Shown piece after piece: positions 1-5,345 of a stretch of DNA of 5,345 nucleotides. Location: the NCBI GenBank assembly GCA_947057405.1, contig CAMSEJ010000185.1:1-5345 (forward strand), given 5' to 3'. The notes beneath the pieces are model-generated. The model was not told the DNA's origin. It searched no databases and was given only the letters and a program-made list of their open reading frames with translations. A program made the position numbers and the translations under genes. Position 1 is the first letter of the stretch. The number at the start of each line of letters is the position of its first letter. Origin of the DNA: an uncultured Roseburia sp. GTDB lineage: Bacteria; Bacillota; Clostridia; Lachnospirales; Lachnospiraceae.

Positions 1-671
1 TTGCCGCCGCCTTCAATCGCCATGTTGGCAATCGTAAACCGATCGTCCATCGACAGATGCGCAATCCCGTCCCCGGTAAATTCCATAGACTTGTACAGTG
101 CGCCGTCCACGCCGATTTTTCCGATGATATGCAGTATGATATCCTTGCCGCTGATCCACTTTGCGGGCTTGCCCGTCAGGCAGAACCGGATTGCAGACGG
201 CACCTTAAACCATGCCTTCCCGGTCGCCATGCCCGCCGCCATGTCCGTGCTGCCTACCCCGGTAGAAAACGCGCCCAGCGCACCGTAGGTACAGGTATGC
301 GAATCCGCCCCGATAATCACGTCTCCGGCAACGGTAAGCCCCTGTTCCGGCAAAAGCGCATGTTCAATCCCCATTTCCCCTACGTCAAAAAAATTGGTTA
401 TTCCGTGCCTGCAGGCAAATTCACGGACGCATTTGCAGTGCTGTGCGGACTTGATGTCCTTGTTCGGCACAAAATGATCGAGCACCAGTGCGATTTTATC
501 CTTGTCAAAGACGTCGTCTGCCTGCATCTTTTCCATTTCATGTATGGCAACCGGGGAAGTGATATCGTTCCCGAGCACCAGATCCAAATCAGCCTCGATC
601 AGCTGTCCCGCCTGTACGGACGCCAGCCCTGCGTGTGCCGCCAGAATCTTCTGGGTCATTGTCATTCCCAT
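1..671 (-). CDS. leuC: 3-isopropylmalate dehydratase large subunit, LeuC (5' part, runs off the left edge)
   Basis: LeuC pairs with LeuD to isomerise 2-isopropylmalate to 3-isopropylmalate in cytoplasmic leucine biosynthesis, using a [4Fe-4S] cluster. The ORF is open from the ATG at 671 to the window edge, giving 223 of the roughly 420 residues expected for the short bacterial/archaeal-type LeuC. Visible aconitase-family landmarks are an N-terminus MGMTMTQKILAAHAG, VLDHFVPNKD (residues 63-72), the block GADSHTCTYGALGAF (121-135) with the conserved D-S-H-T, and GVGSTDMA (138-145). The visible end reads MAIEGGG, just before the usual K-N-G. The cluster-binding cysteines lie in the missing half and cannot be checked. 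The start is set by a perfect AGGAGG at 681-686, nine bases upstream. The gene is divergent from the lysR gene, and leuD would be expected beyond the edge. Homoaconitase is a less likely alternative because the sequence matches clostridial LeuC style throughout. Confidence 0.95.
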   Translation of the reverse strand, partial: MGMTMTQKILAAHAGLASVQAGQLIEADLDLVLGNDITSPVAIHEMEKMQADDVFDKDKIALVLDHFVPNKDIKSAQHCKCVREFACRHGITNFFDVGEMGIEHALLPEQGLTVAGDVIIGADSHTCTYGALGAFSTGVGSTDMAAGMATGKAWFKVPSAIRFCLTGKPAKWISGKDIILHIIGKIGVDGALYKSMEFTGDGIAHLSMDDRFTIANMAIEGGG

Positions 672-680
672 ACGATGATA

Positions 681-686
681 CCTCCT
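681..686 (-). promoter_or_regulatory. leuC ribosome binding site
   Basis: The minus strand reads AGGAGG, a perfect Shine-Dalgarno core, nine bases before the leuC ATG at 671. It favours this ATG over the in-frame ATGs at codons 3 and 5, which have no comparable site. Confidence 0.85.
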
Positions 687-735
687 GTTCTTATTTTCGT
701 GTGTGTGAGTGTAATAATGATCGCCTTCTTTTTTA

Positions 736-771
736 CCCTCACATTCTAACACATTGACCAATATAATTAAA
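736..771 (-). promoter_or_regulatory. Predicted leuC promoter (extended -10)
   Basis: Read on the minus strand, TAGAAT (748-743) matches five of six bases of the sigma-A -10 box and is preceded by TGT (751-749), which is an extended -10 element. Seventeen bases upstream lies a poor -35 box, TTTAAT (771-766). Transcription would start near 736, giving a leader of about 65 bases. A good -10 with a weak -35 is common for activator-dependent promoters. The predicted LysR operator is centred near -65 of this start, the usual activator position for the family. This is pattern matching by eye, so the start site is inferred. Confidence 0.55.
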
Positions 772-782
772 ATACATAATAA
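754..782 (+). promoter_or_regulatory. Candidate lysR promoter
   Basis: TTGACC at 754-759 matches five of six bases of the -35 consensus. The best following -10 is CATAAT at 775-780 (five of six, but only a 15-base spacer), or TAATAA at 777-782 with a 17-base spacer but a poor match. Transcription would start near 787, just ahead of the inverted repeat. An alternative is TTTACC (788-793), a 17-base spacer and TATCCT (811-816), which would place the inverted repeat between the -35 and -10. Either choice would let an operator-bound regulator block its own gene. Which promoter is used cannot be decided from the sequence. Confidence 0.4.
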
Positions 783-792
783 ACATATTTAC

Positions 793-809
793 CATAATTC
801 CAAGTTATG
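793..809. promoter_or_regulatory. Predicted LysR-type operator (T-N11-A inverted repeat)
   Basis: CATAATTCCAAGTTATG has perfect five-base arms, CATAA and TTATG, around a seven-base centre. It contains the ATAA-N7-TTAT form of the LysR-family T-N11-A box. It lies in the spacer between the lysR gene and its divergent neighbour leuC, 39 bases before the lysR start codon. Its centre (801) is about 65 bases upstream of the predicted leuC transcription start. The symmetry and position are seen directly. Binding by the adjacent regulator is inferred from the usual behaviour of the family. Confidence 0.6.
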
Positions 810-836
810 TTATCCTATCCTCATACCATAAAGCAC

Positions 837-841
837 GGAGG
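837..841 (+). promoter_or_regulatory. lysR ribosome binding site
   Basis: GGAGG lies six bases before the ATG at 848. It is a strong site that supports this start for the regulator gene. Confidence 0.75.
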
Positions 842-847
842 TCTCCT

Positions 848-1765
848 ATGAACCAGAATTTATCCGCATACCGTATTTTTTACGCCGTAGCCAATTCCGG
901 AAACATCTCCAAAGCCGCCAAGGAGCTTTACATCAGCCAGCCCGCCATCAGCAAATCCATCCAAAAGCTCGAAGAAGGGCTTGGCTGCACGCTTTTTGTC
1001 CGCAGCTCCCGGGGCGTTTTGCTGACGGAAGAAGGAACGCTTCTCTATTCTTATGTCAAGACCGCATTTGAGGCGCTGTCTCAGGGAGAAGCCAAGCTGC
1101 ACCGCTCCATGGAGCTTGGGATCGGCTATTTAAAAATCGGCGTCAGCTCTACGTTGTGCAAACACATCCTGATGCCCTGTTTGAAAGAATTTATCCGGCT
1201 TCATCCCCACATCAGCATTTCCATCCGCTGCCAGTCCACCAATGAAACGCTAAAACTGCTGGAGGATCACCGGATTGATATCGGGCTGGTCGGCAAACCG
1301 GAACGCTCCGGGCAGATCCGGTTTGACTTTCTGGAAGAAATCGAGGATATTTTTGTCGCCACCAAAGATTACCTGCGAAATTTAAAGGTACGCGGCGTAC
1401 CCCGGGACGAAATCCTGCCCAACTCCACCCTGATTCTTTTGGATAAAAACAACCGGACAAGGCAGTATATCGACAGCTATCTGCAGCGGCAGCAGATAAC
1501 GGTGCAGGACTCCATCCATATTTCCGATATGGATCTCTTAATTGACTTTGCCAAAATCGGCGTCGGCGTTGCCTGCGTGATCCGCAGTTTTGTAAAAGAC
1601 GCCTTAGCAGACGGCAGCTTAATCGAAATCCCGCTGAAACCCCCGATTCCCAAACGGGAAGTCGGCTTTGCCTACCACAGGCAGGAACAAAACACAAAAG
1701 CCCTCGAGCAGTTCATCTCTTTTTATCAAAGCTTCCGGACCCGTTCCGCAAAAAACCGCCTCTGA
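848..1765 (+). CDS. LysR-family transcriptional regulator, probable regulator of leuC
   Basis: This is a cytoplasmic DNA-binding regulator of 305 residues, the normal length for the LysR family. The N-terminal winged helix-turn-helix covers about residues 3-62. Its recognition segment contains N-I-S-K-A-A-K-E-L-Y-I-S-Q-P-A-I-S (19-35), followed by the family hallmark L-E-E-G-L-G-C-T-L-F-V-R (41-52). A linker helix runs to about residue 88. The periplasmic-binding-protein-like effector domain covers about 93-295, with LKIGVSS (95-101), DIGLVG (144-149) and GVGVACVI (238-245). It is transcribed divergently from leuC across a 176-base spacer holding a T-N11-A inverted repeat, the classic arrangement for a LysR regulator, its target and its own autoregulation. 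The effector cannot be read from the sequence. Leucine or a pathway intermediate such as isopropylmalate is a guess from context. Class assignment is very secure; control of leuC is likely but inferred. No gene name is justified. Confidence 0.93.
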   Translation: MNQNLSAYRIFYAVANSGNISKAAKELYISQPAISKSIQKLEEGLGCTLFVRSSRGVLLTEEGTLLYSYVKTAFEALSQGEAKLHRSMELGIGYLKIGVSSTLCKHILMPCLKEFIRLHPHISISIRCQSTNETLKLLEDHRIDIGLVGKPERSGQIRFDFLEEIEDIFVATKDYLRNLKVRGVPRDEILPNSTLILLDKNNRTRQYIDSYLQRQQITVQDSIHISDMDLLIDFAKIGVGVACVIRSFVKDALADGSLIEIPLKPPIPKREVGFAYHRQEQNTKALEQFISFYQSFRTRSAKNRL

Positions 1766-1772
1766 ACCGGTG

Positions 1773-1790
1773 CGCCTGCCAAAGCAGGCG
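1773..1790. terminator. Hairpin between convergent lysR and ispG, probable bidirectional terminator
   Basis: CGCCTGC (1773-1779) and GCAGGCG (1784-1790) form a perfect seven-pair GC-rich stem with a four-base loop. It starts seven bases after the lysR stop and lies five bases after the ispG stop on the other strand, filling most of the 30-base gap. The plus-strand tail (TTCTCCTACT) is pyrimidine-rich but not a clean T run. On the minus strand the nearest T run, at 1755-1750, is about 17 bases beyond the stem. Its position makes a terminator role likely, but the weak T tracts leave efficiency uncertain. Confidence 0.55.
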
Positions 1791-1795
1791 TTCTC

Positions 1796-2860
1796 CTACT
1801 GTCCGCTGTCGTCCCACGCCAGCAGTTCCTTCCGCAGTTCCTCCAAAAGCTGCGCCTCCGGCACCTTTTTATATACCTTCCCTTTTTTGATAATCAGACC
1901 TTCCCCTATGCCGCCCGCAATCCCGATATCCGCTTCCTTCGCTTCTCCCGGCCCGTTCACCACGCAGCCCATTACGGCGACCTTGAGCGTAAGCGGAATA
2001 TCCGCCACCATATTTTCCACCTGGTTTGCCAGCGAAATCAAATCAATCTGCGTCCTGCCGCAGGTCGGGCAGGAAACCACCTCAATACCGCCTGTCCGAA
2101 GTCCGAGCGTCTTTAAAATCAGCTTCGCCGACTTCACTTCTTCCAGCGGATCCCCCGTCAGCGACACGCGGACGGTATCTCCAATCCCCTGGTGCAGAAT
2201 CAGCCCCAGCCCGACGGCAGATTTGATATTGCCGCTAATTAGCGTCCCAGCTTCCGTAATCCCGACATGCAGCGGGTGATCCGTTTTTGCCGCAATCAGC
2301 TCATGGGCCTTCACACACATCAGCACGTCCGAAGATTTAATGCTGATCACCAGGTTGTCATACCCCATCTGCTCAATCATGCCCGCTTTATCCAGCGCGC
2401 TCTCCACAATCCCTTCCGCCGTAACGCCCCGGTATTTTTCCACCAGTTCTTTTTCCAGGGAACCGCTGTTGACGCCGACGCGGATCGGGACGTTACGTTC
2501 TTTCGCCGCGTCCACAACGGCTTTTAAACGCTCCCTGCCCCCGATATTGCCCGGATTGATGCGGATTTTATCCGCGCCGTGCTCGATTGCGGCAATCGCC
2601 AGGCGATAGTCAAAATGGATGTCCGCCACAAGCGGGATGGAAATTTGTTTTTTGATTTCAGAAAGCCGCTGCGCCGCTTCCATGGTCGGAACGGCGCAGC
2701 GGATGATATCGCAGCCCGCCGCCGCCAGGCGGTTTGCCTGCGCTGCGGTGGCTTTGGCATCTTCTGTTTTGGTATTGGTCATAGACTGGATTAAGACGGG
2801 GTTTCCCCCGCCAATCACGCGGTTTCCGATTGTTACGGTCTTTGTCTGCATCCTTTGCAT
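1796..2860 (-). CDS. ispG: 4-hydroxy-3-methylbut-2-en-1-yl diphosphate synthase, IspG (GcpE)
   Basis: IspG catalyses the penultimate MEP-pathway step, reductively converting 2-C-methyl-D-erythritol 2,4-cyclodiphosphate to HMBPP with a [4Fe-4S] cluster and ferredoxin or flavodoxin as electron donor. The 354-residue length fits the short bacterial form. The N-terminal TIM-barrel-like domain (about 4-250) shows PVLIQSMTNT (21-30), PLVADIHFD (76-84), IRINPGNIG (99-107) and VGVNSGSLE (128-136). The C-terminal cluster domain carries C-P-T-C-G-R-T (264-270) and M-G-C-V-V-N-G-P-G-E (297-306). Cluster ligands are therefore C264, C267, C299 and E306, all present, so the enzyme looks intact. The ATG at 2860 is chosen because AAGGAG (2875-2870) sits nine bases upstream; the next ATG, at codon 4, has no better site. 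That AAGGAG begins on the last base of the rseP stop codon, which suggests coupled translation. This is the last gene of the visible operon. Confidence 0.97.
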   Translation of the reverse strand: MQRMQTKTVTIGNRVIGGGNPVLIQSMTNTKTEDAKATAAQANRLAAAGCDIIRCAVPTMEAAQRLSEIKKQISIPLVADIHFDYRLAIAAIEHGADKIRINPGNIGGRERLKAVVDAAKERNVPIRVGVNSGSLEKELVEKYRGVTAEGIVESALDKAGMIEQMGYDNLVISIKSSDVLMCVKAHELIAAKTDHPLHVGITEAGTLISGNIKSAVGLGLILHQGIGDTVRVSLTGDPLEEVKSAKLILKTLGLRTGGIEVVSCPTCGRTQIDLISLANQVENMVADIPLTLKVAVMGCVVNGPGEAKEADIGIAGGIGEGLIIKKGKVYKKVPEAQLLEELRKELLAWDDSGQ

Positions 2861-2874
2861 TTTCTTGTTCTCCT

Positions 2875-3915
2875 TTAGATAAACAGTTTCCGGATATCGT
2901 TAAACATGACAAGCACCATGATTCCCATTAAAATCACGATTCCGACAAAGTGCACCATGCCCTCTTTCTCCGGATCGACTTTTTTCCTGCGCACCGCCTC
3001 AAGCAGCAAAAATACCAGCCGTCCGCCGTCTAACGCCGGAAGGGGCAGCAGGTTCATTACGCCTAAGTTCGCGCTTAACAGAATGGAAAAATTGAGCATA
3101 TTCAAAAAGACATAAAAATACCCGTCGCTCCTGCTCGCCTCATACGTATCCCCAATCGTTTTTACAATACCCACAGGGCCTGACATTTCATTCGGGCTGA
3201 CTTTTCCCGTACCCAGCATTTTCAGACTCTGCAGCGTTGTCCAGATCCAGTATTTTATCTCGTACACGCCGTATTTCAGATTGGAAAGCACGTTTCCTTT
3301 TTTGCGTGCCAGCTCACTCCGGCTGCCAAGCCCGAGCACATAGCGGCCGGTTTTTTCGTTGTACGCCGGCGTCAGCTCGGCGGTATGGCGCTGCCCGTCC
3401 CTCTCATAGGTTATTTTTACCGGATCGCCTTCATAAAACATGCCGTACATGCTGACCTCACGGAAAAAATGGATCGGCTTGCGGTTCATTTTTACAATGA
3501 CGTCGCCTTCTTTTATCCCGGCTTCCTGGGCGGGCGAACCGTTTGTAACGCTCGTAATCAAAGGCGTATCCACGCCCATAAAACTAATCAGCACAAACGC
3601 CATCACATACGCCAGGATAAAATTAAACACAGGGCCCGCCGCCACAACGCTGATCCGCGCCCACACGGATTTTTTGCCAAACGACGCGTCGTCGCTGCTG
3701 TCGGCGTCTTCCCCTTCCATCATGCACGCCCCGCCAAAGGGCAGCAATTTAATCGAATAAAACGTCTCCCCCTTCTGCACGCCGAACAGCGTAGGCCCAA
3801 GCCCCATGCAAAATTCATTGACCCGTATGCCCGCCCGTTTTGCAAACAGAAAATGCCCCAGTTCATGAAACAAGATAATCACGCTGAATATTAGGATTGC
3901 TATAATAAACTTCAA
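2875..3915 (-). CDS. rseP: RIP metalloprotease RseP / RasP (site-2 protease)
   Basis: This is an integral-membrane zinc protease that cuts transmembrane substrates within the bilayer, such as anti-sigma factors, cell-division proteins and remnant signal peptides (known for E. coli RseP, B. subtilis RasP and E. faecalis Eep). From the TTG at 3915 it has 346 residues. The first membrane helix holds H-E-L-G-H (17-21), with two zinc ligands and the catalytic glutamate. A-A-G-P-x-x-N-F (92-99) opens the second helix. A single PDZ domain lies at about 115-184 (S-P-A-Q-E-A-G-I-K-E-G-D). The third zinc ligand is in N-L-L-P-L-P-A-L-D-G-G (288-298), and a last helix is at about 323-339. No ATG precedes the active site, so a TTG start is required. 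TTG 3915 is preferred over TTG 3933 because AGGTGG (3925-3920) precedes it and the protein then begins MKFIIAILIFSVIILFHELGH, as in relatives. It starts one base after the dxr stop. Its own substrates cannot be inferred here. Confidence 0.94.
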   Translation of the reverse strand: MKFIIAILIFSVIILFHELGHFLFAKRAGIRVNEFCMGLGPTLFGVQKGETFYSIKLLPFGGACMMEGEDADSSDDASFGKKSVWARISVVAAGPVFNFILAYVMAFVLISFMGVDTPLITSVTNGSPAQEAGIKEGDVIVKMNRKPIHFFREVSMYGMFYEGDPVKITYERDGQRHTAELTPAYNEKTGRYVLGLGSRSELARKKGNVLSNLKYGVYEIKYWIWTTLQSLKMLGTGKVSPNEMSGPVGIVKTIGDTYEASRSDGYFYVFLNMLNFSILLSANLGVMNLLPLPALDGGRLVFLLLEAVRRKKVDPEKEGMVHFVGIVILMGIMVLVMFNDIRKLFI

Positions 3916-3916
3916 A

Positions 3917-5059
3917 CTACCACCTGCTTTCAATGAGTTCGTATACTTCTGCTTCCGTTTCTAAAATCTGCCCCACATCCGGATTCGGGACAAAGCCGGC
4001 CCGGCCCATACAGTCTTCGATGATTTCCGGTATCTGTAAAAACCCGATTTTCCGGTCTAAAAACAGCGCGACCGCCTTTTCATTTGCGGCGTTAAATACC
4101 GTGGGCACATTGCCGCCCCTTTCAAGCGCTTCAAACGCCAGGGATAGCCCCCGGAATGTCTTTTGATCCGGCGGCTCGAAGGTCAGGCTTTTTAATGCGA
4201 ACAAATCCAGCCTCTCCCCGTTTAGCGGACGCCGCTTCGGATAATACAGGGCGTACTGAATCGGCAGGCGCATGTCGGGCGTGCCCAACTGCGCCAAAAC
4301 GGCGCCGTCTTCCCATTCCACCGCCGAATGGATGACGCTCTGCGGATGCACGGTCACCTGGATCTGCTCCGCCTCCACGCCAAACAGCCATTTGGCTTCT
4401 ATTACTTCCAGCCCTTTGTTGACCAGGGTCGCGGAATCTACCGTTATCTTACGCCCCATCGCCCAGTTCGGGTGCTTTAAGGCGTCCTCTACCCGGACAT
4501 GGCGAAGTTCCTCCTCTGTTTTTCCGCGGAACGGGCCGCCGGACGCGGTCAGGATGATTTTTGCAATCCGGCTGCCTCCTTCTCCCTGCATCGCCTGAAA
4601 AATCGCGCTGTGCTCGCTGTCTACCGGAAGGATGGGCACATGGTACGCTTCGGCCAACGGCATAATGATATGCCCCGCCGTGACCAGCGTTTCCTTGTTG
4701 GCAAGCGCAATCGCCTTGCGGCTTTTGATTGCGGCAATGGTCGGGCGAATGCCGAGCATTCCCACAATTGCGGTCACCAGCATTTCGGACTGCGGCTCTG
4801 TGGCCGCTTCTAAGAGCCCTTCCATGCCGGATACGATACGCGTGCCGGTGTCCTCCACGCGAAGGCGCAGCTCTTTTGCGTTCTCTTCGTCCCATACGGC
4901 GGCAAGCGACGGATGAAATTCCCGGATCTGCGCTTCCAGAAGCGCAGTATTTGCGCCCGCGGCAAGGGCCGTGACCTGTATATCCTTTTGTTCCCTTACT
5001 ACCTCTAACGTCTGGGTCCCGATGGAACCGGTGGAACCCAATATTGCTATTTTTTTCAT
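3917..5059 (-). CDS. dxr: 1-deoxy-D-xylulose 5-phosphate reductoisomerase, Dxr (IspC)
   Basis: Dxr converts 1-deoxy-D-xylulose 5-phosphate to 2-C-methyl-D-erythritol 4-phosphate with NADPH and a divalent metal. It is the first committed MEP-pathway step and the target of fosmidomycin. The protein has 380 residues, the usual length. The N-terminal Rossmann domain opens with the NADPH loop G-S-T-G-S-I-G (8-14), and L-A-N-K-E-T-L-V-T-A-G is at 119-129. Metal ligands are D147 and E149 in P-V-D-S-E-H-S, and E218 in N-K-G-L-E-V-I-E-A. Substrate-phosphate and loop residues are seen in T-A-S-G-G-P-F-R (171-178) and H-P-N-W-A-M-G (196-202), whose tryptophan caps bound fosmidomycin in relatives. The C-terminal helical domain includes V-F-N-A-A-N-E (321-327). 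Everything catalytic is present. The start ATG has GAAAGGG (5070-5064) four bases upstream, a rather short gap. It follows cdsA by 41 bases and leads into rseP with one base between. Confidence 0.97.
   Translation of the reverse strand: MKKIAILGSTGSIGTQTLEVVREQKDIQVTALAAGANTALLEAQIREFHPSLAAVWDEENAKELRLRVEDTGTRIVSGMEGLLEAATEPQSEMLVTAIVGMLGIRPTIAAIKSRKAIALANKETLVTAGHIIMPLAEAYHVPILPVDSEHSAIFQAMQGEGGSRIAKIILTASGGPFRGKTEEELRHVRVEDALKHPNWAMGRKITVDSATLVNKGLEVIEAKWLFGVEAEQIQVTVHPQSVIHSAVEWEDGAVLAQLGTPDMRLPIQYALYYPKRRPLNGERLDLFALKSLTFEPPDQKTFRGLSLAFEALERGGNVPTVFNAANEKAVALFLDRKIGFLQIPEIIEDCMGRAGFVPNPDVGQILETEAEVYELIESRW
3920..3928 (-). promoter_or_regulatory. rseP ribosome binding site inside the dxr 3' end
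   Basis: AGCAGGTGG on the minus strand encodes the last three residues of Dxr (S-R-W) and also matches the AGGTG part of the extended Shine-Dalgarno sequence. It lies directly before the dxr TAG and just upstream of the TTG at 3915. It decides in favour of that start over the TTG at 3933, which has no recognisable site upstream. Confidence 0.55.
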
Positions 5060-5100
5060 ATGTCCCTTTCTGTATCCCCTTTTATGGAAATGATGTACCG

Positions 5101-5345
5101 TTACATCAGATAAGCCGCCAGAAAATAAACGACCGGCGCCGTAAAGATCACGCTGTCAAACCGGTCTAATATCCCGCCGTGGCCCGGAATCAGCGTGCCG
5201 TAATCTTTTATTTCGTAATTCCGCTTCACCGCGGACGCCGCCAAATCCCCGATCATGGAGAGAAGCGCCCCGACGCCGCTGATTGCCGAAAGCAGGATGA
5301 TTTCCTGCATTCCCGCCTGCATGGCGTCCCGGAATACCCAGACGT
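5101..5345 (-). CDS. cdsA: Phosphatidate cytidylyltransferase, CdsA (C-terminal part, runs off the right edge)
   Basis: CdsA is an integral-membrane enzyme that joins CTP and phosphatidic acid to give CDP-diacylglycerol, the precursor of the major phospholipids. Only the last 80 residues are in the window, read without a stop to the right edge; the internal Met at 5322 is not the true start. The complete CDS family signature is present over visible residues 37-63: S-x-x-K-R, then K-D at 46-47, then P-G-H-G-G (53-57) and D-R-F-D (60-63). G-D (32-33) lies just before it. The acidic residues of this motif bind metal and CTP in characterised homologues. Hydrophobic stretches on either side of the motif (about 14-31 and 64-80) fit membrane helices. 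The gene ends with TAA at 5103-5101. In Firmicutes cdsA usually follows frr and uppS, which would lie beyond the right edge. Confidence 0.95.
   Translation of the reverse strand, partial: VWVFRDAMQAGMQEIILLSAISGVGALLSMIGDLAASAVKRNYEIKDYGTLIPGHGGILDRFDSVIFTAPVVYFLAAYLM

Noticed and set aside
57..749. Plus-strand ORF of 230 codons across the leuC region
   Set aside because: It lies antisense to a clear LeuC reading frame, resembles no known family, is rich in Arg, His and Cys as antisense translations often are, and has no convincing ribosome site.
672..847. Small RNA gene or leader peptide in the lysR-leuC spacer
   Set aside because: No hairpin followed by a T run and no short ORF with a ribosome site was seen. 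The AT-rich stretch is explained by two promoters and an operator.
1668..2279. Plus-strand ORF of 203 codons overlapping the lysR end and antisense to ispG
   Set aside because: It is low-complexity and rich in Ser and Pro, passes through the terminator hairpin, and is explained as a shadow of the ispG codon pattern.
2849..2851. Alternative ispG start at the ATG of codon 4
   Set aside because: The first ATG has AAGGAG at an ideal distance. The second would have to use a weaker site inside the first codons.
3385..3894. Plus-strand ORF of 169 codons antisense to rseP
   Set aside because: The opposite strand has the complete site-2 protease with all its motifs. This frame is His/Arg-rich and unlike any recognised protein.
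4449..4895. Minus-strand ORF of 148 codons in another frame of dxr
   Set aside because: It is an out-of-frame shadow rich in Arg, Gly and Ala; Dxr is intact over the same stretch.
5050..5056. Run of seven A in the second to fourth codons of dxr (minus strand) as a possible slippage or phase-variation site
   Set aside because: Seven A in M-K-K-I is common at the start of bacterial genes, and the frame is intact. Nothing suggests programmed slippage.
1..5345. CRISPR arrays, insertion sequences, tRNA or rRNA genes, attachment sites or an undescribed system
   Set aside because: No repeated spacer-type units, transposase genes, terminal repeats or RNA gene signatures were recognised. All but about 260 bases are covered by six well-known protein families.

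Overview
The window looks like a chromosomal segment from a Gram-positive anaerobe of the Clostridia, most probably Lachnospiraceae-like. Three things suggest this: the gene order cdsA-dxr-rseP-ispG, the clostridial style of the proteins (for example the short LeuC opening MGMTMTQKILAAHAG), and strong AGGAGG-type ribosome binding sites. No phylogenetic test was possible here, so the family-level placement is an inference.

Layout. Bases 1-671 (minus strand) hold the first 223 codons of leuC, the large subunit of 3-isopropylmalate dehydratase, which runs off the left edge. Bases 672-847 are an AT-rich divergent control region. It has a good extended -10 promoter facing leuC, one or two candidate promoters facing lysR, and a 17-base inverted repeat of T-N11-A type that fits a LysR-family operator. 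Bases 848-1765 (plus strand) encode that LysR-type regulator. A compact GC-rich hairpin at 1773-1790 separates it from the convergent gene ispG. From there to the right edge everything is on the minus strand and is transcribed right to left: cdsA (3' end only, 5101-5345), dxr (3917-5059), rseP (2875-3915) and ispG (1796-2860). The gaps are 41, 1 and 14 bases, so these four genes are almost certainly one operon.

How the genes fit together. The right-hand operon is an envelope and isoprenoid cluster. CdsA makes CDP-diacylglycerol for phospholipids. Dxr and IspG catalyse the first committed and the penultimate steps of the MEP isoprenoid pathway. RseP is the membrane site-2 protease. The left-hand part is a leucine biosynthesis locus in which the LysR protein probably controls leuC and itself from the shared spacer. 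The two parts are functionally unrelated and meet at the terminator.

Nothing in the window points to a novel defence, mobile or RNA system. It is ordinary core metabolism. The points most worth checking are the operator/promoter architecture between leuC and lysR, the TTG start of rseP tightly coupled to dxr, and the end of the cdsA-dxr-rseP-ispG cluster at a leucine locus instead of polC.
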